A stretch of 64,000 nt of DNA from an uncultured Olsenella sp. (GCA_934660915.1 CAKUIF010000003.1:162426-226425), one strand, 5' to 3'. Counted from the first letter of the stretch, positions 44,930 to 53,784 are shown. Notes: a model not told the origin generated them from the letters alone. Numbers and translations are program-made.

Positions 44930-45223
44930 CTCGGCATACCTCCCCGCAACTCAGACAAACAGCAACAAGTTTAGCTTTTGGAGGGGTAACATTCAGGAAA
45001 CCTTGGGCTGCGGTGTCATATACGGTCGTTCCGATGTACTTTCCGGCATGGCGGACATAGGAATTGCTTCTTTGTGCTGTTTCGGCGGCACGTGAGGAGC
45101 GGCGCATCGTGCCAAAAATGCCATTCGGCCTACCAGTTATTTCAGTATTGATTTAATCCGCCCCCTGCTGAAATAGAATCGCCTCATGCGTTCAGGAAGT
45201 TTTTACCGTCGGGATGGGGGCAG
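44930..45223. other. Divergent intergenic region upstream of the LytTR operon
   Basis: 294 bp. It has a strong Shine-Dalgarno-like TTGGAGGGGTAAC at 44979-44990 on the plus strand, pointing to an open frame (44991-45095) that lacks a normal start codon (ATT at the right spacing; first ATG at 45048) and ends MADIGIASLCCFGGT. Candidate peptide gene, unproven. LytTR sites could not be placed with confidence. Confidence 0.35.
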
Positions 45224-45340
45224 ATGATGCTTTGTCCGCACTGCGGGGCCGAAGTCCATGAAGAGGCTTGCTTCTGTGTTGAATGCGGCAGGAAAACAGA
45301 GGCGTCGTGTGGTGGTAGGGAGTTGCTCGCCGCCATATAG
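45224..45340 (+). CDS. Short zinc-ribbon protein (38 aa)
   Basis: MMLCPHCGAEVHEEACFCVE then CGRK: four Cys in CPHC...CVEC spacing form a single zinc ribbon. ATG 45224 follows GGGGGCAG. It ends after 38 codons with no further domain, so it may be an intact mini-protein or the truncated head of a larger zinc-ribbon membrane protein like its neighbours. Followed by 35 bp and another zinc-ribbon gene in the same direction. Confidence 0.5.
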   Translation: MMLCPHCGAEVHEEACFCVECGRKTEASCGGRELLAAI

Positions 45341-45375
45341 TCCTTCATCGCGATGGCGAAAACGGGAGGTTTTCG

Positions 45376-46944
45376 ATGCGCTGTAAATACTGCGGTGCCA
45401 AATGCCCGGACAAGGCAACGTATTGCACGAACTGCGGGAAGAAGCTGGAGAAGCGGGGCGGGCAGAGGTTACTGATGGGCTCGCTCATCTGCGTGCTCAT
45501 CGTGGCGGCCGCCCGCACCGCGGGCGATGAGCTGTTCGGCCCAAAGTTCCAGAAGCCCTCGGCGCGCGACGTTGCCATAACGCTGAGCGACATCGACAAC
45601 GAGGAGCTCCGGTCATACCTGTCGGATGTGGCGGACTCCGACTCGGACGGGCTGATCAGCGACGACGAGGCCGGCAGGGTCACGTCGCTCGGCGAGGTCG
45701 ACGACTCGGGCTCCGTGACCGACGGCGGCGTCTCGGGCATGGGGCTTGACGACGTCGGCTTCATCTCATCATTCAAGAATCTCGAGACGCTGGTGTGCGA
45801 GGACAACGGGCTGGACCGGATCGACTTGAGCCGGAATCCCGCCATCAAGGTCCTGTGCTGCCGCGGGAACAACCTGACGAGCCTCTCGGTCCCGAAGACG
45901 CTCAGCCGTCTCTACGCCGCGAGCAACCCGATAGCCAAGATCGACCTGAGCGGCTGCGGCTCCCTGGAGAGGGTCGAGGTCGACGACTCCGTCGAGGTGA
46001 GCGCCGCCTCGTATGCCCCGTCCGAGGACGAGTACGCCAAGGCCTCCGCACTGGTGTGCACCTATATCGTGTCGCATGACCCGGTCGGGAAGCTTGCCGA
46101 GAAGGGCGCCCTTCCGTCTGCGGGCGATCCTAAGGTGGACTCAATAATGATCGCGGAGGCTTTATATTCAGGTCCCTATTGCCTATGCTATCGCGACTCC
46201 AATGGCGAGGTCGGCGACCTGCCGAACTATGCTGTCGAAGCCCTTGGGTTGAAAGAAGACAAAGAAAAAGGGGTCATATGCTACCCCACGGATGATGACG
46301 TCAAAAAGATACTGTCTTCGTTTTACGGGGTTTGCGCTCCGGCGGACATATCGTATCTCGATGCGTACAAGACGGACGGCGTATGGAGCTTCCCTATCGG
46401 GGGCTCACAATTCAGACATTCTGTCTCGCTCTCTGATTTCGAGAAGTACGGTGATCACATGAGGGTGAGGGCGACCATCCGCTTTTGCGAGGGAGGCGAC
46501 GCCGATCCTAATGAGGAGCTCTGGACCGAGCGAACGTACGATGTGCTTCTTGCCGAGAATCCGGATAGTATTTACGGCTACAGTTTCGAGCGGGCGACAT
46601 GGCTCGAGTCGAATCATCACGAGCCTGAAGTCAAGCTGTCGGATTTGACGGGGCATTATTACCTGGATCCTGACGTTGAGACCGATGTAGCCATCGAAGA
46701 CGACATTGTGGCGATTACATGCCCGCTTGTTTACTGTGAGCGGGCGGAGCCAACCGCAACTCTTCCTAGGGACACCTACACGTTCCGGTATGCGAAAGAC
46801 TGTGAATTCGTGGGCTATTGCTCCGGCGAGTTCGTGTCGATTAGCCGCAGCGATTTCGAGCGTGTGTTGAAACAAGAGAACCGCACGTTGTTGGTCTTCG
46901 TTGTTGAGCATGGGGAAATAACATGCGGGCAGATTATTCCCTAG
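45376..46944 (+). CDS. Zinc-ribbon, single-pass membrane protein with EF-hand and leucine-rich repeats
   Basis: 522 residues. Zinc ribbon at 3-20 (CKYCGAKCPDKATYCTNCG), membrane helix near 30-47 (RLLMGSLICVLIVAAA), then an outer region: an EF-hand/dockerin-like Ca2+ loop DSDSDGLISDDE near 86-97, about four short LRR-like units (LETLVCEDNGLDRIDLSRNP; IKVLCCRGNNLTSLSV; LSRLYAASNPIAKIDLSGC), and an unrecognised 300-residue C-terminal domain. GGGAGG lies before ATG 45376. The last half is a little less GC-rich. Probably a surface protein; partner of the neighbouring zinc-ribbon proteins is only a guess. Confidence 0.72.
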   Translation: MRCKYCGAKCPDKATYCTNCGKKLEKRGGQRLLMGSLICVLIVAAARTAGDELFGPKFQKPSARDVAITLSDIDNEELRSYLSDVADSDSDGLISDDEAGRVTSLGEVDDSGSVTDGGVSGMGLDDVGFISSFKNLETLVCEDNGLDRIDLSRNPAIKVLCCRGNNLTSLSVPKTLSRLYAASNPIAKIDLSGCGSLERVEVDDSVEVSAASYAPSEDEYAKASALVCTYIVSHDPVGKLAEKGALPSAGDPKVDSIMIAEALYSGPYCLCYRDSNGEVGDLPNYAVEALGLKEDKEKGVICYPTDDDVKKILSSFYGVCAPADISYLDAYKTDGVWSFPIGGSQFRHSVSLSDFEKYGDHMRVRATIRFCEGGDADPNEELWTERTYDVLLAENPDSIYGYSFERATWLESNHHEPEVKLSDLTGHYYLDPDVETDVAIEDDIVAITCPLVYCERAEPTATLPRDTYTFRYAKDCEFVGYCSGEFVSISRSDFERVLKQENRTLLVFVVEHGEITCGQIIP

Positions 46945-47053
46945 GGCTGCGCCGGCGCTTCCTTGCCGTTGTCTTAACCGTGCGCCGGTGTCTCTGCGTA
47001 CGGCTCAGAGCGAGGTTCTTATCAAGGCAATCGGAACCGTTATAGGAGGAACA

Positions 47054-47488
47054 ATGACCGAGAGCGAACTGAAGGTGTTGGAGGCCAGGCTGGCTCGGAC
47101 CGAGCTCGACCTGGCGGATGCCGACAAGAAAATCGAGCGTCTTAGGGACGAGGTCAAAAGCGCGCAAGCTAAGGTCGCGCAGGCCGAGGCAGAGAAGGCG
47201 GCAATCATAAAGGGCCGCGATGCGCTCAAGGCCCAGGTAGAGGCGGCAAAGCGGGTACAGGTGGAAAGGGAGACGCAAGGCGGCCCTGCGACCGAGGATC
47301 ATCTTCCTCTTCCAGGCAAATGCCCGAAGTGTGGAGCCGAGATTCATCCCGGGGACAAGTATTGCATGGGCTGCGGCAATCCCGTTGCTAAGATGCGGCG
47401 CAGCGAGCCTCCGACATGCGCCTTTTGCAAGAAGAGCGTTCCTTCTGGGGCCAAGTTCTGCCCGTTCTGCGGCAAGGCGCTCGCGTAG
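47054..47488 (+). CDS. Coiled-coil protein with two zinc ribbons
   Basis: 144-residue soluble protein. Residues 1-80 form a coiled coil (LKVLEARLARTELDLADADK and onward, rich in Glu/Lys/Ala heptads); the C-terminal half has CPKCGAEIHPGDKYCMGCG and CAFCKKSVPSGAKFCPFCG, two CxxC...CxxC zinc ribbons. ATG 47054 has AGGAGG 4 nt upstream. Role unknown; such proteins often act as scaffolds. It lies between a zinc-ribbon surface protein and a zinc-ribbon membrane protein. Confidence 0.72.
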   Translation: MTESELKVLEARLARTELDLADADKKIERLRDEVKSAQAKVAQAEAEKAAIIKGRDALKAQVEAAKRVQVERETQGGPATEDHLPLPGKCPKCGAEIHPGDKYCMGCGNPVAKMRRSEPPTCAFCKKSVPSGAKFCPFCGKALA

Positions 47489-47507
47489 CTCGTTTGTGGG
47501 GGTACCA

Positions 47508-48125
47508 GTGAAGTATTGCCATGAATGCGGGGCGAAGATTCCCGATGAGGCTAGGTATTGCACGCGATGCGGTGTGCGGCAGATGATCGAAACCATGACG
47601 CCACCTCCGCCTCCCCCCGTCCATAAGCTTAGGAATGCATGTATCGCTACCGACATCGTGCTTCTCGTCTCGGTATTCTTTTTGCCTTGGGCCAGCGTAA
47701 GCATTCTCGGAGCCTCTGCGTCGCTTACCGACATCATGACCGGCTTCTCGAATATGACCGGGGCGTTGGGCGATCTCGCGTCGTATGTCGGGAGCTCCTC
47801 TAGCGCCGTGATGACAATGAGCAATATCTCGGCCCTCATTGCGGTTTCCGTGGTTTGCGTCGCCATTGCGATCGGATTCGACGCGTATCGCGACTTCACG
47901 GGACGCAAGGGGTCGGGGTCCGGGGGCGTTGCCGGCATCATCCTTTTCGGTTTGTTCCTATTGATCGTTGCCGGAATCAACGGCGGGATCTCCAACGCCA
48001 TTGGGAGCGCCGTTCGCTATTCGTTTTCTACGTCGGTGGTCTCCGCGGCCCCCGGCGCGTGGGTTACGCTTGTGGTGTCCGCTTTTTCGATTTATATCCA
48101 TCGTAAAAACGACGCCACCGATTAA
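47508..48125 (+). CDS. Zinc-ribbon multi-pass membrane protein
   Basis: 205 residues from GTG 47508 (VKYCHECGAKIPDEARYCTR then CG). A short Pro-rich hinge (PPPPPPVHK) follows, then four hydrophobic helices (IVLLVSVFFLPWASVSIL; ISALIAVSVVCVAIAIGF; VAGIILFGLFLLIVAGI; APGAWVTLVVSAFSIYI). GTGGGGG precedes the start. Fourth in the zinc-ribbon run. Function unknown. Confidence 0.72.
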   Translation: MKYCHECGAKIPDEARYCTRCGVRQMIETMTPPPPPPVHKLRNACIATDIVLLVSVFFLPWASVSILGASASLTDIMTGFSNMTGALGDLASYVGSSSSAVMTMSNISALIAVSVVCVAIAIGFDAYRDFTGRKGSGSGGVAGIILFGLFLLIVAGINGGISNAIGSAVRYSFSTSVVSAAPGAWVTLVVSAFSIYIHRKNDATD

Positions 48126-48128
48126 CGA

Positions 48129-48160
48129 AGCGGGCGAGGGGAGTAATCCCTTCGCCCGCT
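48129..48160. terminator. Hairpin between convergent genes
   Basis: AGCGGGCGAGGGG pairs with CCCTTCGCCCGCT with one bulge, between the zinc-ribbon cluster and leftward glpK. Short T-tracts only. Confidence 0.6.
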
Positions 48161-48165
48161 CTCTG

Positions 48166-49692
48166 CTACCCGATAGTCCTTCTTGCCGCCTCGTGCCAGC
48201 CGTCGAGGCGCGCCTCGGCCCAGGCGCCGTCGCGCTCGCGGCGAAAGACGTCGTCGCCGGCGCGCAGGCCGAGCAGCTCGTCGGTGCCCGACCAGAATCC
48301 GGTAGCCAGGCCCGTGAGGTAGGCCGCGCCGAGCGAGGTCGTCTCGAGGTTCTGGGGGCGCCTCAGCTCGCAGCCCAGGAGGTCGGCCTGGAACTGCATG
48401 AGGAAGTTGTTCGCGGATGCGCCGCCGTCCACGTTGAGCACGCCGAGTGCGCCGCCCGCGTCGTCGGCCATCGCCGTCGCGAGGTCGCTCACCTGGTAGG
48501 CGAGGGCCTCGAGCGCCGCGCGGGCGATCTGCGCGCGTCCCGTCCCGCGCGTGAGGCCGAATATGGCGCCGCGTGCGTCGGGCTCCCACCACGGTGCCCC
48601 TAGGCCCGTGAAGGCAGGCACGATGTAGACGCCGCCTGTGTCGGGAATGCTCTTTGCGAGCGCCTCCGTCTCGGCTGCCGACCCGATGATCCCGAGCTCG
48701 TCGCGCAGCCACTGGATAAGGGCACCCGCCACAAAGACGGACCCCTCGAGCGCGTACTCAAGCCCCGCCGCGGCCGCCTCAGGCGCGCTCGCGGCGACGG
48801 TGGTCACCAGGTTATGTGAGCTCGTGCGCGCCTCGTGGCCTGTGTGCAGGAGCATGAAGCAGCCGGTCCCGTAGGTGTTCTTTGCCTGCCCGGGCGCGAA
48901 GCAGCACTGGCCGAAGAGCGCCGCCTGCTGGTCGCCCGCCACGCCTGCGATGGGGATTCCCGCGGGAAGGCCCGGGTAGCTCGTCTCGCCGAAGGAGCCG
49001 GAGCTCGGGCGGACCTCGGGCATCATCGAGGCGGGGATATCAAAGAGTCGCAGCAGCTCCTCGTCCCATCGCCCCTCGTGGATGTTGTAGAGCATGGTGC
49101 GGCTCGCGTTCGTGGGGTCCGTCGCGTGGACGAGCCCGCCCGTGAGCACCCAGATAAGCCAGGTGTCGACCGTGCCGAAGAGCAGCTCCCCGCCCTCCGC
49201 GCGCTCGCGCGCCCCGGCGACGTTGTCCAAGATCCAGCGGATCTTGCTCGCCGAGAAGTACGCGTCGGGCAGAAGGCCCGTCTTTGCCCGGACCATGGCG
49301 GCCACCTGCGAATCCCCGCACAGTTCGTCCACGAGCCCGGCGGTGCGGCGGCACTGCCACACGATGGCGTTCATCACGGGCTGTCCCGTCGAAGGGTCCC
49401 ATACGATGGTCGTCTCGCGCTGGTTGTCGATGCCGATGGAGTCGATGTCGCTCGCCGACAGCCCGTGCCTGGCGATGAGCTCCGTCAGGCACCCGAGCTG
49501 CGAGAAGAGGATCTCCTGCGGGTTGTGCTCGACCCAGCCCGGTTGCGGGAAGATCTGCTGGAACGGGCGCTGCACGCAGTCGACCATTCGGCCTGCGCGG
49601 TCGATGAGCACCGCGCGCGAGCTCGTTGTTCCCTGGTCGAGCGCGATGACGTACTTCGCGGCGTTGCCGGCGGCGTTTCCTGTGGCTCCCAT
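48166..49692 (-). CDS. glpK: Glycerol kinase
   Basis: 508-residue FGGY kinase phosphorylating glycerol to glycerol-3-phosphate. IALDQGTTSSRAVLID near residue 17 and the FGGY signatures (GVAGDQQAALFGQCCFAPGQ, and VDGGASANNFLMQFQADLLG) are clear; QRETTIVWD and GTGCFMLLHTG are GlpK-like. ATG 49692 after AAGGGAGCAGCA. It is 10 bp downstream of a monoacylglycerol-lipase-like gene in the same direction, so released glycerol could feed this kinase. No glpF or glpD is adjacent. Confidence 0.94.
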   Translation of the reverse strand: MGATGNAAGNAAKYVIALDQGTTSSRAVLIDRAGRMVDCVQRPFQQIFPQPGWVEHNPQEILFSQLGCLTELIARHGLSASDIDSIGIDNQRETTIVWDPSTGQPVMNAIVWQCRRTAGLVDELCGDSQVAAMVRAKTGLLPDAYFSASKIRWILDNVAGARERAEGGELLFGTVDTWLIWVLTGGLVHATDPTNASRTMLYNIHEGRWDEELLRLFDIPASMMPEVRPSSGSFGETSYPGLPAGIPIAGVAGDQQAALFGQCCFAPGQAKNTYGTGCFMLLHTGHEARTSSHNLVTTVAASAPEAAAAGLEYALEGSVFVAGALIQWLRDELGIIGSAAETEALAKSIPDTGGVYIVPAFTGLGAPWWEPDARGAIFGLTRGTGRAQIARAALEALAYQVSDLATAMADDAGGALGVLNVDGGASANNFLMQFQADLLGCELRRPQNLETTSLGAAYLTGLATGFWSGTDELLGLRAGDDVFRRERDGAWAEARLDGWHEAARRTIG

Positions 49693-49702
49693 TGCTGCTC
49701 CC

Positions 49703-50665
49703 TTAACCCTCGGTCTTTGAGTCGAGCCATGCCGCGACGTCGGCAAAGACGTCCGCGCGCTTCTCCTCGTTCAAGATCTCGTGCCTCATGTGCTCGTAGA
49801 TCGTGCAGGTTACGTCGACGGAGCCCGCATCCTTCGCGAGCTTCGCCGCCGCACGCACGCCGCGGCCCATGTCTCCCACCGGGTCCCCGTCCCCGGCTAT
49901 ATAAAGAAGGGGCAGATCGTGCGGCACGGATGCCGCGCACGCCTGCGAGCACGCCTCGGCGGTCAGCGCAGTGAGCGAGGCGTACCCGCCTGCGCTGAAC
50001 ATGAAGCCGCACTCCTCGTCGGCGATGTAGGCCGCCACGTTGTCCTCGCTATGCGAGAGCCACTCGAGACCCGTGGGCCCCGGCACGACCTTTCCGTAGC
50101 CACCGGCCCCCATCGAGTCGAGGAACTTCGAGCGGTGATCGTCGCCGCGGACGGCGGCGAGTGCACGCGCGGTCGCATGGCCTGCACGCGAGACCACAAC
50201 GGGTATGGTCCCCGTGCCGCAGATCACTGCCGCAGCGAGTCCTTCTCCGTGACGTCCCAAGTAGCAGCGAGTGATGAAGCTGCCCATCGAGTGTCCAAAG
50301 AAGACGTAAGGAGTATCGGCCGGGAACTCGGCGGAAACAAGGGCGCGCAGGGCGTGCTCGTCGTCGATGAGCACCTCGTTGCCGTTGCGCGCGGGCATGC
50401 AGCCGCGCTTGCCCGGGGCCGCCGACGCGCCATGGCCTATGTGGTCGTCGCCGCAGACGGCGTATCCGCGACCGCAAAGGTACCTGGCGAACTCGTCGTA
50501 GCGACGCACGTGCTCGCTCATTCCGTGGACAATCTGGACTATTGCGCGAGGTCGCTCGCCAAACGTTCCAAGCGGCCGCCAAATACGTGCGTGAATCGTT
50601 GATGTTCCGTCAGTTGAGGTAAACGAAACATCCTTTATATCCACCCGTTTTTCAGCGTTTTCCAT
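49703..50665 (-). CDS. Alpha/beta hydrolase, lysophospholipase/monoacylglycerol lipase-like
   Basis: 320 residues. FGERPRAIVQIVHGMSEHVR then YDEFARYL is the serine-aminopeptidase S33/monoacylglycerol lipase start with oxyanion-hole HGM; nucleophile in GHSMGSFITR near residue 118; likely Asp in YIAGDGDPVGD near 268; His in EHMRHEILNE near 296. No signal peptide. ATG 50665 follows GGGAGGCGCGC. Operon with glpK suggests deacylation of monoglycerides or lysophospholipids followed by glycerol use. Confidence 0.86.
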   Translation of the reverse strand: MENAEKRVDIKDVSFTSTDGTSTIHARIWRPLGTFGERPRAIVQIVHGMSEHVRRYDEFARYLCGRGYAVCGDDHIGHGASAAPGKRGCMPARNGNEVLIDDEHALRALVSAEFPADTPYVFFGHSMGSFITRCYLGRHGEGLAAAVICGTGTIPVVVSRAGHATARALAAVRGDDHRSKFLDSMGAGGYGKVVPGPTGLEWLSHSEDNVAAYIADEECGFMFSAGGYASLTALTAEACSQACAASVPHDLPLLYIAGDGDPVGDMGRGVRAAAKLAKDAGSVDVTCTIYEHMRHEILNEEKRADVFADVAAWLDSKTEG

Positions 50666-50827
50666 GCGCGCCTCCCGTAACCGCCAGAGATGCACATTTT
50701 TTCCCCAAATGTTAACGCAAGATTTCCAAACGCTGTTGAGCGGCACATTTTTCTAGGCGAACGGTTTTCTTTGGAGAATACTATGCCCTCGAAAAATCGC
50801 GAAACCGCGGTTGAGAGGAAAAACACC

Positions 50828-51079
50828 ATGGCCTATCACTGCACTGACTGCATTTTTAGCAAGTTCGAGAAGTGCGATAAGAACAACTCGTATCAGGGGT
50901 CTTGTAGTCGAGGGTACACTCTTACCGACCCGTTCCTGAGCGAGTTGCCCGCCAACCACTTTGCCGCGGATCCCGAGGCCCTGGTTCCCACAACCGATCC
51001 CTTCGGCAAGGAGTATCTGCGCAAGGCGAGCATCTGCGAGCGCTTCTCCAGCGCAAGCAACCCTTCGGAGTCTCGCTAA
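50828..51079 (+). CDS. Small Cys-rich hypothetical protein (83 aa)
   Basis: No family recognised. MAYHCTDCIFSKFEKCDKNN has a CxxC and a further Cys eight residues on, then Cys near 26 and 71. No signal peptide. GAGAGG lies about 9 nt before ATG 50828. It is 20 bp before the next gene and probably co-transcribed with it. Upstream in-frame ATGs exist but lie in AT-rich promoter-like DNA. Confidence 0.55.
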   Translation: MAYHCTDCIFSKFEKCDKNNSYQGSCSRGYTLTDPFLSELPANHFAADPEALVPTTDPFGKEYLRKASICERFSSASNPSESR

Positions 51080-51099
51080 CCTAAAAGAAAGGCGTAGCC

Positions 51100-51822
51100 G
51101 TGTCGCAAACCTCAAAGCCTGCCGCCCCGAATAGCTCGCGAGCCATCGGAGTCGGCATGTACTTCGTCGTAGCGATTTTCGGCTTGTTCGTCTTCTTTAA
51201 CATCAGCGGCCTCGGAACGTCGGCTACCGTCTCCTACTCCTTCGTCGCCTTCGCGTTCCTGGTCCTGGTCGTCATGCCGCGTTGTTTCCCGCGGATCGAT
51301 GCCGACGCTCCTACGACGTCGCGTTTTCTCGGCAGCCTCGGCACACGCATCACGACCACCTACTTCGTGACCGAGCTGCTTGCCGCCGCCGTGTTCATCA
51401 ACTTCGTGCGTGACTCGGCAACTTTTGCGTTCTTTGTTCAGGCGGGACTCTACATCGTGTATCTCTCCTATGTCGCGTACCAGGCCAACGAGGCTGAGGG
51501 AAACACTCCAGAGGCGCGTGCCGGGGTCCGCGGCAAGTCGCGTGGCGTGGACGCCGTCCCTAAGCTGCGCAACCAGGCATCCGCTCTGGTCTCACATGCG
51601 GCCGGGACCCGTTGGGCCAAGGATGCCCAGCGTATCGAGAAGCTTCTTGGCCGTGGCCCCGTGGAGTCCTTCGAGGGAACGCTTGAGATTGAGCAGCAGA
51701 TTGGCGGCTTCTTGTTCGAGCTCGACACCTTGATTAAGGAGGATGGCGACGAGCTCACGATGAGCGACTGCGTGCGCATGCTCGACATGCTCATCGAGCA
51801 GAGAAACCAGATCTGCAAGTAG
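51100..51822 (+). CDS. Hypothetical membrane protein with cytoplasmic helical tail
   Basis: 240 residues from GTG 51100, with AAGAAAGGCG upstream. Four hydrophobic segments in the first 130 residues (GMYFVVAIFGLFVFFNISGL; FVAFAFLVLVVMPRCF; TYFVTELLAAAVFINFV; FFVQAGLYIVYLSYVAY), then a hydrophilic helical domain of about 105 residues (RNQASALVSHAAGTRWAKDA; VESFEGTLEIEQQIGGFLFE) resembling soluble regions of uncharacterised membrane-linked proteins. Function unknown. Confidence 0.6.
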   Translation: MSQTSKPAAPNSSRAIGVGMYFVVAIFGLFVFFNISGLGTSATVSYSFVAFAFLVLVVMPRCFPRIDADAPTTSRFLGSLGTRITTTYFVTELLAAAVFINFVRDSATFAFFVQAGLYIVYLSYVAYQANEAEGNTPEARAGVRGKSRGVDAVPKLRNQASALVSHAAGTRWAKDAQRIEKLLGRGPVESFEGTLEIEQQIGGFLFELDTLIKEDGDELTMSDCVRMLDMLIEQRNQICK

Positions 51823-51896
51823 CTCCGCGCGGGAACCTCTGCGCTCTTGTGGCCTACGGGCTACGCGCAGGCAGGTTGATTGTGCGCTTCTTGTCT

Positions 51897-52006
51897 CCGG
51901 GCTACGTGTTTTTGGCATCGAACGAAGGAAACGCCCAGCTGGCGAGTTCGCCAACTGGGCGTTTCCCTTTGATACTGGCGATTGGGACTGAAAACACGTA
52001 GCCCGG
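51897..52006. repeat. Nested inverted repeat with inner terminator
   Basis: Outer arms of 16 bp (CCGGGCTACGTGTTTT 51897-51912; complement 51991-52006) enclose a strong inner hairpin (GGAAACGCCCAG.../...CTGGGCGTTTCC, about 51927-51966, followed by CTTT). Between convergent genes. Same overall design as the family A elements but unrelated sequence. Confidence 0.75.
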
Positions 52007-52077
52007 GCGCCAGATGCGCGCACGGGCTTGCCTCGAACGTGTCCCGGAGGCAAGATGTGCGCGTGATCGGCGGGAAC

Positions 52078-53625
52078 TTACAGCTCGTAGATCGCGCTGA
52101 ACTTCTGCGTGAGGTAGTCGGTGTAGTGCTTGGCGTCAAAGGGCTCGCCGCATGCCGCGCGAACGAGCTCATCGGTGTCCTTCGAGCGGCCCCAACGCCA
52201 GATGTTGCTGCGGAGCCACTCGCGGACGGGAGTGAGGTCGCCCGAGGCGCAGACGCCCTCGAAGTCCATGCCGCCTGCCGCCATGGCATCCTTGAGCTGG
52301 GCGCCGATTGCGCTGCCGAGGGCATAAGTGGGGAAGTAGCCTAGGCTGCCGTCGGACCAGTGGGTGTCCTGAAGGGCGCCGCGCGCGTCGTCGGGAACAT
52401 CGATGCCTAGGTAACCCTTGCACTTCTCGGCCCACAGGCGGGGGACGTCCGCCGCTTTGGCCTCGCCGGAGAAGAGCAGCTGCTCAATCTCGTAGCGAAC
52501 GAGGATGTGCAGCGGGTAGGTCAGCTCGTCTGCGTCGCAGCGGATAAGGCACGGCTCGGCGCAGTTCTCCGCAAGATAGAGCTGGTGCGGCGTCACGCGG
52601 CCGAACTGCCCGGGGAACCGTCCGCGCAGCGTCTGGAGCAACGGGGTCGCGAAGGCCTCGCTGCGGCCGATGATGTTCTCGAAGAAGCGCGACTGGGCCT
52701 CGTGCATTCCCATGGAAGTGCCGCCCTTGAGCGAGGTCAGGCGGTAGGCGGGGTCGACGTTCTGCTCGTAGAGCGCGTGGCCGCCCTCGTGGAGCATGCT
52801 GAACACGTTGGAGAGCACGTTGTCCGGGTAGACGTGGCTCGCGATGAGCACGAAGCCCACGGAGGGGCCTCCCGTGAACGGGTGCTCAGTGCGGCCGAGC
52901 CACAGGGCGTTGGGGTCCACGCCCTCGAGTTTCATCAGGTCGTCGGCGAGCGCCCATTGGCGAGCCTCGTCGAAGCTGCCGTCGACGCACTGGTGGCTCG
53001 GCTTGTGGCGGCTTGCCATGCAGTCGGCGAGCAGCGGCACGACGCAGTCCTTTACCTGGGCAAAGAAGGGGTCGTAGAACGCGCGGCTCGTCCCGTGCTC
53101 GTACTCGTCGAGCCAGACGTCGTAGGGATCGGCTTCGGCGTTCTTCTGTTCGGCCATGTGGCGCAGCGCCTCGACGATGTGGTCGAGGTAAGGCTCGAAG
53201 CTCGCCCAGTCGTTTGCGGCCTTGGCGCGACGCCAGACGTCGTTGGCCTCCACGGTAAGGCGGCTGAACGCCGCCTGCTCCTCGGCGGGAACGTCGACAA
53301 GGGAGGCACGGTCGCGTTTAAGAACGTTGACCTGAGCGATCTTGGTCTCGCCAAGAAGCTCCGGCTGGGCGCCGAGGCGCTCGAGCAGAGGGCCGACCTC
53401 GGGGGCGCAGAGCGCGTGGATGCGCTCCTCCTCGAGGATGGAGCACGCCTCGCCGCGCTCCTCGGTGGCGCTCGGCGGATCGATCACGGGGCCGAGGGAG
53501 CCGATCTCGTCGATGGCGTAGCGGATGGCAAAGAGCTTGCGCTCAAGCGCGTCGAGCGCTGCGATGTCGGCGCGCGGGTTCGCGACGGCGGCGTTGAGGT
53601 CTGCGATTGCAGGGTTTACTGCCAT
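52078..53625 (-). CDS. M32-family metallocarboxypeptidase (Taq type)
   Basis: 515-residue cytoplasmic zinc carboxypeptidase. Metal-binding HEGGHALYEQ (HExxH) near residue 275 and the conserved downstream GTSMGMHEAQSRFFEN, which gives the third ligand, are diagnostic; HPFTGGPSVGFVL and YPLHILVRYEIEQLLFSGE also match. ATG 53625. It stands alone between a terminator and a divergent glucokinase. Role: peptide turnover. Confidence 0.92.
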   Translation of the reverse strand: MAVNPAIADLNAAVANPRADIAALDALERKLFAIRYAIDEIGSLGPVIDPPSATEERGEACSILEEERIHALCAPEVGPLLERLGAQPELLGETKIAQVNVLKRDRASLVDVPAEEQAAFSRLTVEANDVWRRAKAANDWASFEPYLDHIVEALRHMAEQKNAEADPYDVWLDEYEHGTSRAFYDPFFAQVKDCVVPLLADCMASRHKPSHQCVDGSFDEARQWALADDLMKLEGVDPNALWLGRTEHPFTGGPSVGFVLIASHVYPDNVLSNVFSMLHEGGHALYEQNVDPAYRLTSLKGGTSMGMHEAQSRFFENIIGRSEAFATPLLQTLRGRFPGQFGRVTPHQLYLAENCAEPCLIRCDADELTYPLHILVRYEIEQLLFSGEAKAADVPRLWAEKCKGYLGIDVPDDARGALQDTHWSDGSLGYFPTYALGSAIGAQLKDAMAAGGMDFEGVCASGDLTPVREWLRSNIWRWGRSKDTDELVRAACGEPFDAKHYTDYLTQKFSAIYEL

Positions 53626-53757
53626 GGTTCCTCCTATAAAACTTGGTGAGCGCCGCCGGCGGACGGCGCGGATGCACATGGCTCAAGTGTACCCCGCCGT
53701 TTCCCGCCCGCGGACCCGAACATGTCGCCTAGACGGCCAAACGTGTCTCGCCGCGGC

Positions 53758-53784
53758 TTGACCGTTCATACATATATATAGTTA
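53758..53784 (+). promoter_or_regulatory. Possible promoter of the glucokinase gene
   Basis: TTGACC, then TATATATATAGT with a TATAGT box 15 bp later. AT-rich island in GC-rich DNA. Spacing is short, so confidence is modest. Confidence 0.4.

Noticed and set aside
44930..45223. LytTR binding-site pair
   Set aside because: Several loose matches to the degenerate consensus (for example ACCAGTTAT near 45131), but no properly spaced convincing pair.
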